Positions 35,365 through 47,560 of a stretch of DNA of 64,000 bases are shown here, piece by piece. The stretch comes from Metridium senile (taxonomy: Eukaryota > Cnidaria > Anthozoa > Actiniaria > Metridiidae). The notes beneath the pieces were generated by a model. It was not told the DNA's origin. It ran no database searches and saw only the letters and a list, made by a program, of their open reading frames with translations. The translations under genes were made by a program, and so were the position numbers. The stretch covers positions 8,238,750 to 8,302,749 of the forward strand of contig OX459107.1 of assembly GCA_949775045.1 (NCBI GenBank). The letters are read 5' to 3'. Position 1 is the stretch's first letter. Every line of letters begins with the position of its first letter.

Positions 35365-35760
35365 AGAATGGATGATTATGATTATGATTATGATGGTGAT
35401 GATTATGTATGATGATGACCATGAATTTATTGTCATGATGGTGATAATGGTAATGGTGACGAAGATTAAAACAATGTTGATGATGATGATGATGATGATG
35501 ATAATAATGATAATGATGATACTCAATAATGATGATAAAGATGATGATGATAATAATAATAATAATTATGATAACAATAATAATAATAACAATAATAATT
35601 ATTATTATTATGAGAATAATAATAATTATGCTGATAATAATAAAGATTATGATAACGATAATGATGCTGATGATAATAATGATGATGATGATAATGATAC
35701 TGATGATAATTATGATGACGATAAGAATAATAACATGATGATACTAATACTATTGATTAA
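35365..35760. repeat. (GAT)n/(AAT)n microsatellite
   Basis: A compound GAT, AAT and ATT trinucleotide tract. Asp/Asn, Met/Ile and poly-Ile frames in three registers are artefacts. Confidence 0.97.
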
Positions 35761-36055
35761 AATGAATCGTTTCACATGTAATAAATCAAGGTTGTATCGG
35801 CTGGTTCAAGTTTGTTTACTTCAAATACACGGGGCAGACTAATGGTCTACCAAGGGCTCTTAACGTCTCTAAGATGGGCCCTTCAAGGTAGCAAATCACA
35901 AGATCGCAGCTCTTTTAACTAACACTACTATGTTTTAGGGTAATATTTAAATGTAATTCACAAAATATCGTTTGAAGTTAAGGGGTAGTCTGAGAAATAA
36001 ATCACTTTGAATCTATAAACACACTTAGTTAAGCTCAAACTGAATCAAAATAAGC
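35761..36055. other. No gene seen
   Basis: Unique sequence between two microsatellites. Confidence 0.4.
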
Positions 36056-36059
36056 TTAG

Positions 36060-36625
36060 ACGAATTGATAAATAAATGAATGAATGAGTGAGTGAGTGAG
36101 TGAGTGAGTGAGTGAGTGAGTGATTAAATGAATGAATGAATAAATATATGAATTAATAAATAGTCAAATAAAGAAACTAATGAATAAATAAATGAATGAT
36201 TGGATGAATGGATGAATAAATGAATTCATAAAGAAACAAATAAAGAAACCAATAAATAAATGAATGAGTGAATAAATAATTGAATGAATAAATGAATGTA
36301 TATATAAATACCTAGACTAATAAATAAATAGAAACTGATAGATAAACAAACAAATTAATAACTGACGAATGAATGAGTAAATGAATGAATAACTAGATAA
36401 ATAAATACGCAAACAAAATAACAAATGAATAAATGATTAAATAAATGCTGGAATAAATAGAATTATGAATAAATGAATAGATCAATTATTTTTTCAGTAA
36501 ATAAAGGAGTAACTAGATAAATAAATAAGCAAACAAAATAATAAATAAATGAATGATTAAATAAATGAATAAATATAATTCTGAATAACTAATGAGTATA
36601 TGAAGTAATTTATCAATAAAGAGAT
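36060..36625. repeat. (GAAT/AAAT/GAGT)n tetranucleotide microsatellite
   Basis: AAATGAATGAATGAGTG, a pure (GAGT)n at about 36,085-36,122, then imperfect AAATAAATGAATG to 36,620. An internal ~110-bp duplication carries AACTAGATAAATAAATA with GCAAACAAAATAA. Confidence 0.93.
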
Positions 36626-36721
36626 TGTTCTTCGCCTTTCAATTCACTCTGACAACCAATTTGTTGTTTTTTTACAAAAACTGTGTATGATACTTAAAAA
36701 CACCCTTTTTCAATTAGGTAT

Positions 36722-36954
36722 ATCTAAGAAAATGTTGTCATCGCCAAAGGCGAAAGGCGATAAGCGATAGGTCATTCATTCACTAAACACGAATAATCGA
36801 GGCCTTTTAAATTGTTTCGTGGACTACAAACAACACGGAATATCTCAACACTAACCTCCGTGTTCTTGACGAGAAGAAGACGTTATTCCAGCTATTCTTG
36901 GATCTTGGAATGACCTATTTCCAATCGACTATGACAACCTTTTTAAAATAGGTG
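36722..36954. mobile_element. Family-C TIR element
   Basis: The right end, inverted, is TA|CACCTATTTTAAAAAGG, TTGTCATAGTCGATTGG. The left end is degraded (TATATCTAAGAAAATG, TTGTCATCGCC). Next to each end is an inverted GATAGGTCATTC / GGAATGACCTATTTCC, and the interior carries CACGAATAATCGAGGC. These pieces reappear as the tandem units at 22.9, 38.3 and 39.2 kb, making this the likely parent element. Confidence 0.65.
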
Positions 36955-37029
36955 TATATCATGTCCATATGTGACGCTATTTTTCTGTTATATATTTTCC
37001 TGTTTCTATATTATATATATACATGTAAG

Positions 37030-37930
37030 CAAGAAGAGTCTGATGATGATGAAATGATGACGTTGATGGTTGTGTTAATGATGATTATGATGGTGTTGAC
37101 GATAATGATCGTGATGGTAATGATTATGATGATGGTAATGATGATGATGATGTTGATGATGCTGATGAGGTTATGATGACGATGATGGTGATGATGCTGA
37201 TGATGGTAATATAATTATGATAATGATGTTGATGATGCTGATGATGGTAATATAATTATGATAATGATGTTGATGATGCTGATGATGGTAATATAATTAT
37301 GATAATGGTGTTGATGATGCTGATGATGGTAATATAATTATGATGTTGATGATGATGATGCTGATGATGGTAATATAATTATGATAATGATGTTGATGAT
37401 GCTGATGATGGTAATATAATTATGATAATGATGTTGATGATGCTGATGATGGTAATATAATTATGATAATGGTGTTGATGATGCTGATGATGGTAATATA
37501 ATTATGATGTTGATGATGATGATGCTGATGATGGTAATATAATTAATGACGATGATGTTGACGATGATGATGACGATGATGATTATTATTATGGTGTTGA
37601 GGATGGTGATGATAGTAATGATGGCAATTACGGTGAGATTGTGATGGTGATTATGATAATGATGTTGAAAATGATGGTAATGCTGACGGAGATGATGATG
37701 ATGATGATGGTGCCATTGACGATGATGATTGCAATATGGTGATTATGATGATGATTATTATTATGATGATGTTGATGATGGTAATAATCGTGGCTATGAC
37801 GGTAGTGGTGATAATATAATGATGGTGATGACGATGATGATGATGGTAATAATAATAATGATGATAACGATAACGACAAAAATGATGATGATGTTTGTGA
37901 TTATGATTATGATTATATCGATGATGATAA
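37030..37930. repeat. (GAT)n-derived minisatellite with 41-bp unit
   Basis: Between about 37,195 and 37,545 the unit GGTAATATAATTATGATAAT, GATGTTGATGATGCTGAT repeats (41 bp at 37,207 and 37,248). A longer higher-order unit appears twice. The edges are simple GAT sequence. Confidence 0.95.
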
Positions 37931-38245
37931 CGACAATGACAGTCCCTACCTACATATTAAACCAATAAATCAAGTTGAATAAAAAGAAAAACGTTATATA
38001 GTTTGAAAATACTTCATAATTACCTTAATCTACGTAAAGAACAAAATAGTCTTACTAGTAAATCTATTTTGATACTTTTAAATACAAGATTGTTTTTAGA
38101 CTTACCAACTGGCTCAGAATATATGACTGTGACCTTGAGTATTAAACACCACAATCCTTTTAACGAAAATCTTTTAATTCTCTAATGACGATAAGCACAT
38201 GAAAACAATACACCTTTTTTAAAAAGGATGTCAAAGGCAACCGAA
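37931..38245. other. No gene seen; isolated family-C terminus
   Basis: CAATACACCTTTTTTAAAAA then GGATGTCAAAGGC at about 38,206 resembles a family-C end. Confidence 0.4.
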
Positions 38246-38249
38246 GGAA

Positions 38250-38960
38250 TCATGGGTAAAAACTGATCACAGCACAAAACTTAAGGTTATAATCAGAATT
38301 ATTCCCGTAAAGAACAAGGATTTTATTGTTGAGATATGATGGGCAAACATCTAAACGCGAATAATCAAGGTGCTTACAAATGTAATTAGATATATAAGAT
38401 GACAAAAATAAATCAATACCAAATACCAAAAATACCAAATTGTTGAACGTGCTTACAATCATTATTCTTGTCAAGAACATGGAGGTTTTTGTTGAAATAT
38501 GATGGGCATACACCTAAATGCGAATAATCGAGGTGCTTACAATCATTAATTTCGTCAAAAACTAAAGGTTATTGTTGAGATATTATGGGCATACATCTAA
38601 AGGCGAATAATCGAGGTGCTTACAATCATTATTCTAGTCAAGAACATAGGGTTATTGTTGAGATATAATGGGCATACATCTAAACGCGAATAATCGAGGT
38701 GCTTACAATCATTATTCTAGTCAAGAACATAGGGTTATTGTTGAGATATAATGGGCATACATCTAAACGCGAATAATCGAGGTGCTTACAATCATTATTC
38801 TAGTCAAGATCATGGAATTTATTGTTGAGATATTATGGGCATACATCTAAACACGAATAATCGAGGTGCTTACAATCATTATTCTAGTCAAAAACAGGGA
38901 GGCTATTGTTGAGATATTATGGGCATACACCTAAACGCAAATAATCAAGGTGCTTGCTAT
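38250..38960. repeat. 83-bp tandem array, ~8 copies
   Basis: ATGGGCATACATCTAAACGC, GAATAATCGAGGTGCTTAC, AATCATTATTCTAGTCAAG repeats at steps of 83-85 bp (TATGGGC near 38,584, 38,668, 38,751, 38,834, 38,918). The older units upstream are more degenerate. GAATAATCGAGG is shared with the interior of the family-C element. Confidence 0.9.
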
Positions 38961-39154
38961 CTATCTAGGTTAGCCCTTGTGGTTAATATACATAGCCTGT
39001 ACCTAAAAATGTGTAAAATCTATATACAAAGTATACATACATTGAATAAACCCAAGGTACTGAATAAAAATGAATTGAATTTTTGTGTTGAGTGTTTGCC
39101 TGAAGTGCCAATATAATAACCTACCCGTATTAGGCTGATTGTGATCAACGCCTC

Positions 39155-39440
39155 TAAGACTTTATACACCTATTTAAAAAAGGTTGGCCATGTCTTGTAA
39201 AGACGGAAAGAAATTATGAACATACACCTGTTTAGACATGGTTGACCATGCCTTGTAACGCCTCTAAAAAAACTAGTTTATACACCATTTTTAAAAAGGT
39301 TGGCCATGTCTTGTAAAAACGGAAATAAATTATGAGCATACACCTATTTTAAAGGGGTTGGCCATGTATTGTAAAGACGGAAAGAAATTAAAAACATACA
39401 CCTATTTACAAAAGGTTGGCCAAGGTGAAAACGGAATTGA
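39155..39440. repeat. ~66-bp tandem array from a family-C terminus
   Basis: ATACACCTATTTAAAAAAG, GTTGGCCATGTCTTGTAAAG, ACGGAAAGAAATTATG repeats about five times, twice interrupted by AACGCCTCTAA. Homologous to the 22.9-kb array but a different subfamily. Confidence 0.85.
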
Positions 39441-39464
39441 ATTATACAGTGCACAGTGCAAAAA

Positions 39465-40185
39465 TGCAGTTGTTACTTACTGACGTTTAAGACGTTAATC
39501 CTTCATCGGAGTACAAATGGTAATTTATATACACCATAATACAGAGAGTGTTACTTACTGACGTTTAAGACGCTAATCTTTTGTGGTATGAGAATGAAAT
39601 GCAAGTGCATAAATGAAATTGTTACTTACTGACGTTTAAGACGTCAATCCTCCATCGGAGTAAAATGGTAATTTATACACCATGTAACAGAGAGTAATGC
39701 TGTCGTTTAGGACGCTAATCTTTTGCGGTATGAGAATGAAATACAAGTGCAAAAATGAAATTGTTACTTACTGATGTTTAAGACGTAAATCCTCCATTGG
39801 AGTACAAATGGTAATTTATATACACCATAATACAGAGAGTGTTACTTACTGACGTTTAGGACGCCAATCTTGCGCGGTATGAGAATGAAATGCAAGTGCA
39901 GAAATGAAATTGTTACTCACTGACGTTTAGGACGCTAACCCTTCATCGGAGTAAAAATGGTAATTTATACACCATATCAGTTACAGAGAGTGTTACTTAC
40001 TGACGTTTTGGACGTTGATCTTTTGTGGTATGAGAATAAAAATGGTAATTTATACACCATAATACAGAGAGTGTTACTTACTGACGTTTTGGACGTTGAT
40101 CTTTTATGGTTTGGGAATATATATGGTAAATTATACACAGCAAATACATATAATGAGTCTTACATTTTGGACGATAACCCTTTCT
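39465..40185. repeat. Alternating 72/78-bp satellite (150-bp higher-order unit) with the module hairpin
   Basis: GTTACTTACTGACGTTTAAG, ACG occurs with GACG near 39,482, 39,559, 39,631, 39,701, 39,773, 39,851, 39,922, 40,002 and 40,082. Steps alternate ~78 and ~72 bp. Odd units have CCTTCATCGGAGT, even ones CTTTTGTGGTATGAG. The minus strand reads CCGATGA...AAACGTCAGTAAGTAAC, the same layout as the module hairpin. Plus-strand frames across it are artefacts. Confidence 0.9.
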
Positions 40186-40690
40186 CAAAAATATAAAATT
40201 CTCACTAATACACCGTTTTACTTACTGATTTACGGACGCCGTGAATCCTATCCTTCGTCGGAGCAAGAGAATTTTCTCATATCGAGATTATTGAGTTCAA
40301 AAATGTGTTTGTGGTTGAGATTTTTTTTTTCCAACTCAAATTGGTTATATATAGAATTACTAGGATTGGTTCGAATGAGGCTTGCTACTATGAATGTATT
40401 TTATTACGAGTATTATTCAGAAGATTGGTTATATATATATAGTGATATGTCAGAATATTATACAAAGGTTCGAGTTTGATTGAACACATATCAATCACAA
40501 AGCAATTTTGAAATTAAAAACGAATCGAAGACTAAGAAAGGCACTTATAAATTGCATGTTCGTTGTTTGCACTATGGCTGAATCTGTTCAATATAAACCA
40601 TTCAAAGAATGTATTTAGAATTAGAATTCAATCAAGAAATATAAACACTTTTGACAAACATTTAGTGTTTGCTTTAGGTGTGGTCGACAT
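40186..40690. other. No gene seen
   Basis: The 127-residue plus-strand frame begins in the satellite and runs into AT-rich DNA. It has no domain I recognise. Confidence 0.4.
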
Positions 40691-40699
40691 CAAAAGGCC

Positions 40700-40822
40700 T
40701 ACTCCGGGTCATGAGATCGCTTAAGATCGCTCAAAATCGCCTAAGATCGCCTTAGAGTTTAGGATCTTTTTGCTAAAATCGCTTAAAATTACGGCGGCTT
40801 TAGGACCCGGAAAGAAAAATGA
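40700..40822. repeat. Possible foldback with ATCGC repeats
   Basis: ACTCCGGGTC at the left and GACCCGGAAAG at the right are inverted. Between them AGATCGCTTAAGATCGC, CAAAATCGCCTAAGATCGC repeats. Confidence 0.45.
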
Positions 40823-41279
40823 GCTGTCTAGCCTTTGGGGATTTACCTATTCAATTTGCTAAAAGAAAGAAACCTTTTCAAAAATACAAGGTAGTCGTAC
40901 CTATTATCGTACACGTCCTATCATCGTACTTTTCGTAAAAATAATGTAACTTATTAGTATGTTCATGTTGTTTAAAAATATCAAAATCGCACACAAAGAT
41001 TCTAGCGAACACAGCAATGTTAATTAATGTGATATCTCTTAGGAGTTAAACATCGTTCACAATATAGAGGTGTTTTTGAAAATTATCGACGAACAAGCCG
41101 GATCAATACTTTTACCGGCCCCAAACCCATCCCCCTTTGGAACTAGGGCCAATACTCCGATATCATTCTATTATCAGTTATTCTTACAACATCCACATTG
41201 AAAAAAAGTATATTCATTGATATATTTATGATCTATGGTGTTTTGTTGTCACAAAATCGAATGAATTATTATCAATGCA

Positions 41280-41612
41280 AACTAGCAAGTAAACTAGTAT
41301 AGGCTGCGTCGGTGTTTGATATAAACGATATGTAATAGAATGAAATTTGTAACACCGTAAAAAATAGAAATAGAAACTAGCGAGTAAACTAGTATAGGCT
41401 GCGTCGGTGTTTGATATAAACGATAGGCAATAGAATGGAATTTGTAACACCGTAAAAAAATAGAAATAGAAACTAGCGAGTAAACTAGTATAGGCTGCGT
41501 CGGTGTTTGATATAAACGATACATAATATAATGAAATATAATGAAAACACCGTAAAAAATGTTGACTTAATTTACTAACGTTTCGAGCTTTAGCCCTTAG
41601 TCAGGAAGTTAA
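41280..41612 (-). mobile_element. Modular tandem-plus-hairpin element, 3 units
   Basis: AACTAGCGAGTAAACTAG, TATAGGCTGCGTCGGTG, TTTGATATAAACGATAGG, AAATTTGTAACACCGTAAA repeats three times (about 41,280, 41,374, 41,468; ~94 bp). It ends in the intact terminal block AATGTTGACTTAATTTAC and hairpin TAACGTTTCGAGC / TTTAGCCCTTAGTCAGG. This is the cleanest example of the [unit]n + hairpin layout. Confidence 0.9.
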
Positions 41613-41892
41613 AAGAAACGCCCCCCAAATAATATTCCTTATTATTGTCAAGTAACTGATATTCCTCAAATAAATGGAAAAATGAATTGAAATACTACAC
41701 ATACTTAACAAAACTAGTAAAACTAATTCAAGTAAAAGCATACAATCTTAAATAAAAAATCTTACCTCACTCTTCTATTCCATGAAAGTATTCACCCTGA
41801 ATAAATACAAATAAAAAAAAAATCAGTTTATTAATATTATGCTGACGTCAAAAGTGCTACATTGCTATTGAGAAAGACTCATAATATATTCA
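41613..41892. other. No gene seen
   Basis: AT-rich unique DNA. Confidence 0.4.
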
Positions 41893-41894
41893 GT

Positions 41895-42157
41895 GTTTAT
41901 TTGATTGTTGTTTGTTTGCTTTTTTGTTTGTTTGCTATTTTGTTTGTTTGCTTTTTTGTTTGTTTGCTCGTTTGCTTTCTTGCTTGTTTGTTTGTTTGCT
42001 TGTTTGTGTGTTAGTTTGTTTGTTTGTTTGCTTGTTCGTGTTATTTGTTTGTTTGTTTGTTTGCTTGTTTGTGTGTTAGTTTGTTTGTTTGTTTGCTTGT
42101 TCGTGTTATTTGTTTGTTTGATTGTTTGATTATTTGCTTGTTTGTTTGTTTGTTTGT

Positions 42158-42191
<34 letters not shown>

Positions 42192-42195
42192 CTTT
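41895..42195. repeat. (TTTG)n/(CTTG)n tetranucleotide microsatellite
   Basis: TTTG and CTTG runs with an internal ~62-bp duplication (GCTTGTTCGTGTTATTTG at about 42,029 and 42,091). Cys/Leu/Phe frames and a Lys/Gln/Thr frame are artefacts. Confidence 0.96.
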
Positions 42196-42431
42196 GTGTG
42201 TGTCTCAGTTTTCCTAGTAAATCATACCTTATTCTCATATATACCCAATCTGATGATTCAATTGAAGTCTGAACATGCCAAATAGCGATAGCCGACAACC
42301 AACCTAGAATAAATAAATGTTTCTTTAAAAGGGTGAAAAGTAAATAGTAAAGATAAATAAACTGTGAGTCAATCTGCAGTTAATTAAAACCAGTCGATAA
42401 ATGGATATTTCTATGACAAGAGGTTTATATA

Positions 42432-42654
42432 CACCTGATTGCAAGAATGTTGTCACATGAAAAAAGAACATTAGTAATTTAGTAAGAAAGGAATAACAAA
42501 AGAAAAAGTCTAGTTTCGCGGGGGAAGAGGAGCGAAAGAACGTCTGTTTTCTCAGGCTAGAAAAAGTCCAGATTGAGTGATCTTCTTTTGTCTTTTAAAT
42601 AATTCCTTTCCCACGAAACCACAAATGTCAGGACAACGTTCTTGTAATTTGGTG
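42432..42654. mobile_element. Family-D MITE, copy 3 (uninterrupted)
   Basis: TA|CACCTGATTGCAAGAATG and inverted CACCAAATTACAAGAACG, TTGTCCTGACATTTGTGG. Subterminal AATTTAGTAAGAAAGGAAT, mirrored by ATTCCTTTCCCACGAAACC. The right-hand TA has become TG. The interior GAGTGATCTTCTTTTG is the empty-site version of the insertion in copy 2. Confidence 0.85.
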
Positions 42655-42825
42655 TGTAAAGAAGATTTTGAACGTCGTTTGATTTTAGGCGTCTTACAGT
42701 CCGACTTTCGACTGATCATGAAACTCACTCAAACTTTAACGCAAACCTTAATTTCTTACTTTATTTAAAATTCTTCCAGCAACAACAGTATAAGTTTTAC
42801 TGTTTGAATACATGATTGAGTAACG

Positions 42826-42932
<107 letters not shown>

Positions 42933-42965
42933 TAGCGCATGCGTACTGAAAATCATCCTTTAAAG

Positions 42966-43158
42966 TGGGCCCATATGAATCATAAGGGTTGGGTTAGACA
43001 CCAGACATAGGGTGGGCACGTAATCTCTCTATGCAATAATGAGGAGGTAGAATTCCAATCAAACTTCACCTTACAGGTAAGCCTCGTTTAATTTATTAAT
43101 TCTACCTCCTCATTTGCATATTGGAGATCCCGTGAGACTTCAAAGCTACATGGGCCCA
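42966..43158. mobile_element. Foldback MITE (TGGGCCCAT type)
   Basis: Ends AGTGGGCCCATATG / CATGGGCCCAGT and a strong inner inverted pair AATGAGGAGGTAGAATT / AATTCTACCTCCTCATT, with CGTAATCTC / GAGATCCCG between. Confidence 0.8.
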
Positions 43159-43379
43159 GTAACCTCAATGTGCCCAAATTGATAGTAATAAAACCTTCAA
43201 CCCATGTTAATAAATGATTATTAACAACTTTATTAAGATAACTAAAACTTAAAATAGAACATCTTATATTGCACAGTTTAGGATTGAATTTCCATATTCA
43301 TTGTCTGGTTTGATTTCTCTCTTGTAATAATGTGCAAATGTACAGTTTGATGACCACCCTGCAGCTTCCAAAATAGTAT

Positions 43380-43737
43380 TTAAGGGAACCCAGATCAGCA
43401 TCAACCTCAGCTGCTTTCCATAAAGGAAAGAACAAGAACAAGAAGAAGGTGGAGCTGATTGACATCTCAGTACCTAAAGACTGTAGGATTGATGTGAAGG
43501 AGAGGGAAAAGATAGAAAAATACCAAGACCTAAGAATAGAACTTGAAAGGCTGTGGGAGATGAAGACCATAGTAGTACCAATAGTAATAGGATCGCTAGG
43601 AACCATATCGAAAAACTTTAAAGACCATATTCAAAGACTTGAACTTAATAACATAAGCGTTTTAGATTTACAAAAATCTGTTCTTTTAGGCACGGCACAT
43701 ATATTAAGAAAGGTGCTTCAGCTCTCAGGAGCCGGGT
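43380..43737 (+). pseudogene. 3' end of an R2-like non-LTR retrotransposon ORF
   Basis: The frame reads HKGKNKNKKKVELIDISVP, then CRIDVKEREKIEKYQDLR, IELERLWEMKTIVVPIVIG, SLGTISKNF and LLGTAHILRKVLQL to a TAG at 43,735. I recognise this as the C-terminal tail of R2-type-related polyproteins (pattern K-EKIEKYQDL--E--R-W, then VVP-V-G-LG, then LLGTA-ILRK-L), from family knowledge, not a search. The 5' end is lost: no RT core lies upstream. A ~70-bp 3' UTR and an AAT tail follow, consistent with an intact 3' terminus. Related to, but not overlapping, the 53.4-kb fragment. Confidence 0.82.
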
Positions 43738-44285
<548 letters not shown>

Positions 44286-44286
44286 A

Positions 44287-44395
44287 TGTGGTGTAGTGGC
44301 TAATATAACACATCGAACTAGAAAGCCGAAACCGTGTTGTTCAATTCCCGCCAAGGGCATCATGATAGTTTTCTCATGTATCTGTATTTCACTTA
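44287..44395 (+). repeat. tRNA-derived SINE-like sequence
   Basis: TGGTGTAGTGG (44,289-44,299) fits a pol III box A and GTTCAATTCC (44,339-44,348) a degraded box B, 40 bp apart. CCCGCCAAGGG and TTTTCTCATGTATCTGTAT downstream are shared with 32.75 kb, so this is a dispersed family and not a functional tRNA gene. Confidence 0.6.
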
Positions 44396-45655
44396 TACAC
44401 TGAACGCATTTCAATTCATTACCAAGGGCTGTAGTCAAATTCCAAAGAATATATTACGCGCTATCAAGGCTGAGGTTAATCGTCGAGAACTGTGAAATGG
44501 TATATTAGGTAAAAAGAACGAGCGTTATTTTACGTACCTGTATCGCTCGAAGTCTTATCAATTTATCTAAATTGAGGTCCTTCGGCTACGTTATGCTACG
44601 TTATGTGTTTAGACCATAACCACACAATACGTCTGCAATTACCACAAGCCATGACTTGCAGCAGTTTATCCGTCTACATGGACCACGCTCGTTGAACTTT
44701 AACAATAAGCGTTGTAAACTTTTAATGCAAAGATCCGGGAGGGGTGGGGTGGGGACTCAGGTTAAAAAGTATCGGGTATGCTCGTTGAGAATGTTCACAA
44801 CACTAGAAGATACCAGAAGTCCTTTAAAAGTGTGTGGCACGGACGATTAGCCCCATATAAGAGATATTCCATATAAAACGAAACGATTGATTGTATATGT
44901 AAACCGACGGGCTTTTTATTTTTTGTACCCTTAAAAATGTTCTACTTATTGAGCTTCTAAATCTCAATTGTATAATACCCTAAAAGATACCAATTGAAAT
45001 TGCTGATTCAGTTTACCCCTAAGAGATCTGAGGACGATGCAGAGATTTCTAGTGTGAGTTAACAATGTGTATATAAAGTTCTAGTTTATCGGTCAATGTC
45101 ATGGCATCCTTTAATTAAGATTATTGTAGTGGTCAGAAGTACAGATCGTAGGCGTAACCGTGAACTACCGCATCGACACCTGTTTGCTCTTGAAGAAGAT
45201 CATCATGATCAATTGTTTTCTTATCACAAATAGTAAAACAAATATTGTGTTAATAGAAATATATCTATATCTATATTTTTTGTATTTTATTCTTTTTGTT
45301 ATAAGTTTGCATTGCATTATGTTATTTAATAAAAAGAATCAAAAAAAATAAAAATAAATACAAAATTGTTTTCTTGATCAGTTTTCATTGCTCGTGAAGA
45401 TGATCAGAGTATTTTTTAATATTGATAAGTTTTCCTTGAGAATGTCATTGTTTGTTAAGACGATCAGCAATTTTTACTTGACAATCAGCTGATTGCTCGT
45501 GATCAGTACGCAAGCAAGTTCCATAAGGCCGAAAGCTTAGGAGAAGTTATTAAAAATTTAAAGGATGAGGACCAACAATTACTACAATGAATCAAAATCC
45601 AACCTACAAATATTTGTTTGATTTAGTTCCATAATTATTTCAAATAGTAAATATG
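44396..45655. other. No gene seen
   Basis: Short frames (for example 44,656-44,850 and 45,160-45,351) show no domain. TGATCAG-type motifs recur at 45,370-45,510. Confidence 0.4.
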
Positions 45656-45660
45656 TATAG

Positions 45661-45755
45661 GATAATGGATGAGCTCCGAGGCTTATTGAAAATAATGACC
45701 GAGCGCGCAGCGCGAGGTCATTATTTGCAATAAGCCGAGGAGCGAGGCCATTATC
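45661..45755. mobile_element. Small GC-rich foldback
   Basis: ATAATGGATGAGCTCCGAGG, CTTATTGAAAATAATGACC is mirrored by GGTCATTATTTGCAATAAG, CCGAGGAGCGAGGCCATTAT. The loop is GAGCGCGCAGCGCGA, itself palindromic. Confidence 0.8.
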
Positions 45756-45926
45756 CCATTTAATACACATTCTCATTGTTTTCGAAGGAAAACCACTTAC
45801 TAACAATTCCCAAAGGGTCCATTAACTAAACTATTTTTCTTGTCCGTCACATGGGACCAATGCTAACAATGTCTTTTGTAACAAGTATCAAGAAAAAGAC
45901 ATTTCGTTTTTATTTAAACCAAAACT

Positions 45927-46008
45927 GACATCGGTTGGTCAGATAGCATACAGGGTTAGGTGTAGGAATTTGAAGGCAGAGATTGCGGGTTCGAATCTCG
46001 TTGGTGTC
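45927..46008 (+). tRNA. tRNA-like sequence, probably pseudogene or SINE head
   Basis: 82 nt. The 5' GACATCG can pair over 7 bp (including G-U pairs) with 3' TGGTGTC. TGGTCAGATAGC resembles box A and the D arm. GCGGGTTCGAATCTCGT forms a 5-bp T arm with a canonical TTCGAAT loop. The central part does not give an obvious anticodon stem, so function is doubtful. A T-rich tract (GATTTTTTC) 12 nt downstream could terminate pol III. Confidence 0.4.
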
Positions 46009-46802
46009 ATTTGATTTTTTCTTTACTTTAAATTCAGATTTTCAAAAAAAAACTAAGTTTCATATCTATCAAAGTATCTTTCAAACCTCGATCTGGATCA
46101 AAATAATAACCTCTAGCTCCAAATAATAACCTCTGGTTCCAATTGAGTGACTACAATAATGACCTATGAATAATTAATTCATCAGCCCCACTCTTCCCTG
46201 CTGAATTCAAAACCCTCCCCAGCTTGAAGATTCTCGTAAATAATGACTACTTCGAAACAATGAAAGTGTGTATTAAAGATGCAGAATCTGGCACTTGGTA
46301 TAAAGAAATACACAAAAAACAATTCCAATGGAAATTACTCAGGAGTATTTTTATTATTTCTCGACATAAAAAAATGATGGCGAAGCAAAGTCCACATTTT
46401 TAACCGACTATTTAAATATGTAGACAGATTAACTGTGTGTGTGTGTGTTTTTTTTTCTGTGGGCTTGGATTTAAAAGTTTTAAATACAAATATTTGTTAA
46501 GTTATTTTTCTGAAAAGTGCTGAAAATCAAGATGTTTCTATGTCGTGCACAATGCCGCAAACTCTTAGAACCTCAGAGGTCAAGTGTGAAATGCGCTTAT
46601 AGTCACGTATTACATGATATGCCCTAGGATTGTATAAGCCATGTCAGCGGCTAAATAAGATTTAAAGATAAAGATAACTTTATTTAACATGGTCGAGTAC
46701 ACTTAGCTTTATCATAAAAATGTTGCTAATTTACAGGTATTGACACAAATCAAAAATACACAAACAAAAGATAACCAACCTCGTTCCCAGGGCCCTTTTA
46801 AG
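46009..46802. other. No gene seen
   Basis: Short direct repeats (AATAATAACCTCTAGCTCC / CTCTGGTTCC) at about 46,104-46,140. AAGATAAAGATAACTTTATTT at 46,663 could be the inverted 3' end of a LINE, but too little remains to say. Confidence 0.35.
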
Positions 46803-47333
46803 TTAACCCTTTGATGCCAGCGAATATTATTGGATTTTTGATTTTTTTTTATGGGAAAAGCTCAAAAATAGATTTCAATCCAAATAAGGCGTTGTCAGGG
46901 GAACTGTTGCTGTTTCGAACTACCGATGGCTCAAGGTTTCCAGGAACGCCTTGCGGATTTTAGCTCGTTCAATTCCGAGTCAACACTTTGACCAGTCCGG
47001 TACATAACCATTTTTGGTGACATGACTAATTAACAAGATGGCGGCCCTAGGCCTCATTCGAGCCCCTCTCTATTTCGAGCCTTTTTTTACAAGAAAATGT
47101 CCCTTTCCCATAATCCTTTGCCCACTAAAACATTGCTGTGATATAAAGGAAGTATGTATGATATATGTATGATATATGTATGATAAAAATTGTAAAGCGA
47201 TCGAGTATTCGAGTGTTCAAACTGCATTTTAAGGCTTTCTCCTTCGTTTATTCGTCAGATTTTGCTAAGAAAATCGCAATTTGTAGAAAATTTCCCTACA
47301 AAGTTTTCAATTTTCCCTAGCTAGAGGCAAAGT

Positions 47334-47560
47334 TTATAGTAGTTTTGACTTCGTGTGACGCTGGTTTTGCGTGGGTGCAAACGATATTCGGTGGGTGCAA
47401 GGACTTCGAAGTTGCGTTGCTATATATGTTGGCGGTTCGGGATGGCGTGAGGGATATAACGTGGCACAGAACATACCAGATATCTCAGATAAAGATGCGA
47501 TGAATGCATGCTCCAAAGCTGGGAAGACATGCCGGAGCACTTCAGAACTCAACAAATGAC
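47334..47560. other. Unassigned open segment inside the piggyBac-like element
   Basis: Both strands are open: plus 62 residues ending MNACSKAGKTCRSTSELNK, minus 73 residues. Base composition is less AT-rich than around it, suggesting former coding or captured sequence. No family recognised and no initiation or splice evidence. Confidence 0.2.

Noticed and set aside
35324..35842. Asp/Asn-rich 172-residue protein
   Set aside because: Produced by a GAT/AAT compound microsatellite.
38250..38960. CRISPR-like array of regularly spaced repeats
   Set aside because: The whole 83-bp unit is repeated including the 'spacers', there are no cas genes, and the genome is animal. The same applies to the 74-, 66-, 70- and 72/78-bp arrays.
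41905..42298. Cys-rich (VCLFVCL) and Lys/Gln/Thr frames
   Set aside because: Translation of TTTG/CTTG tetranucleotide repeats.
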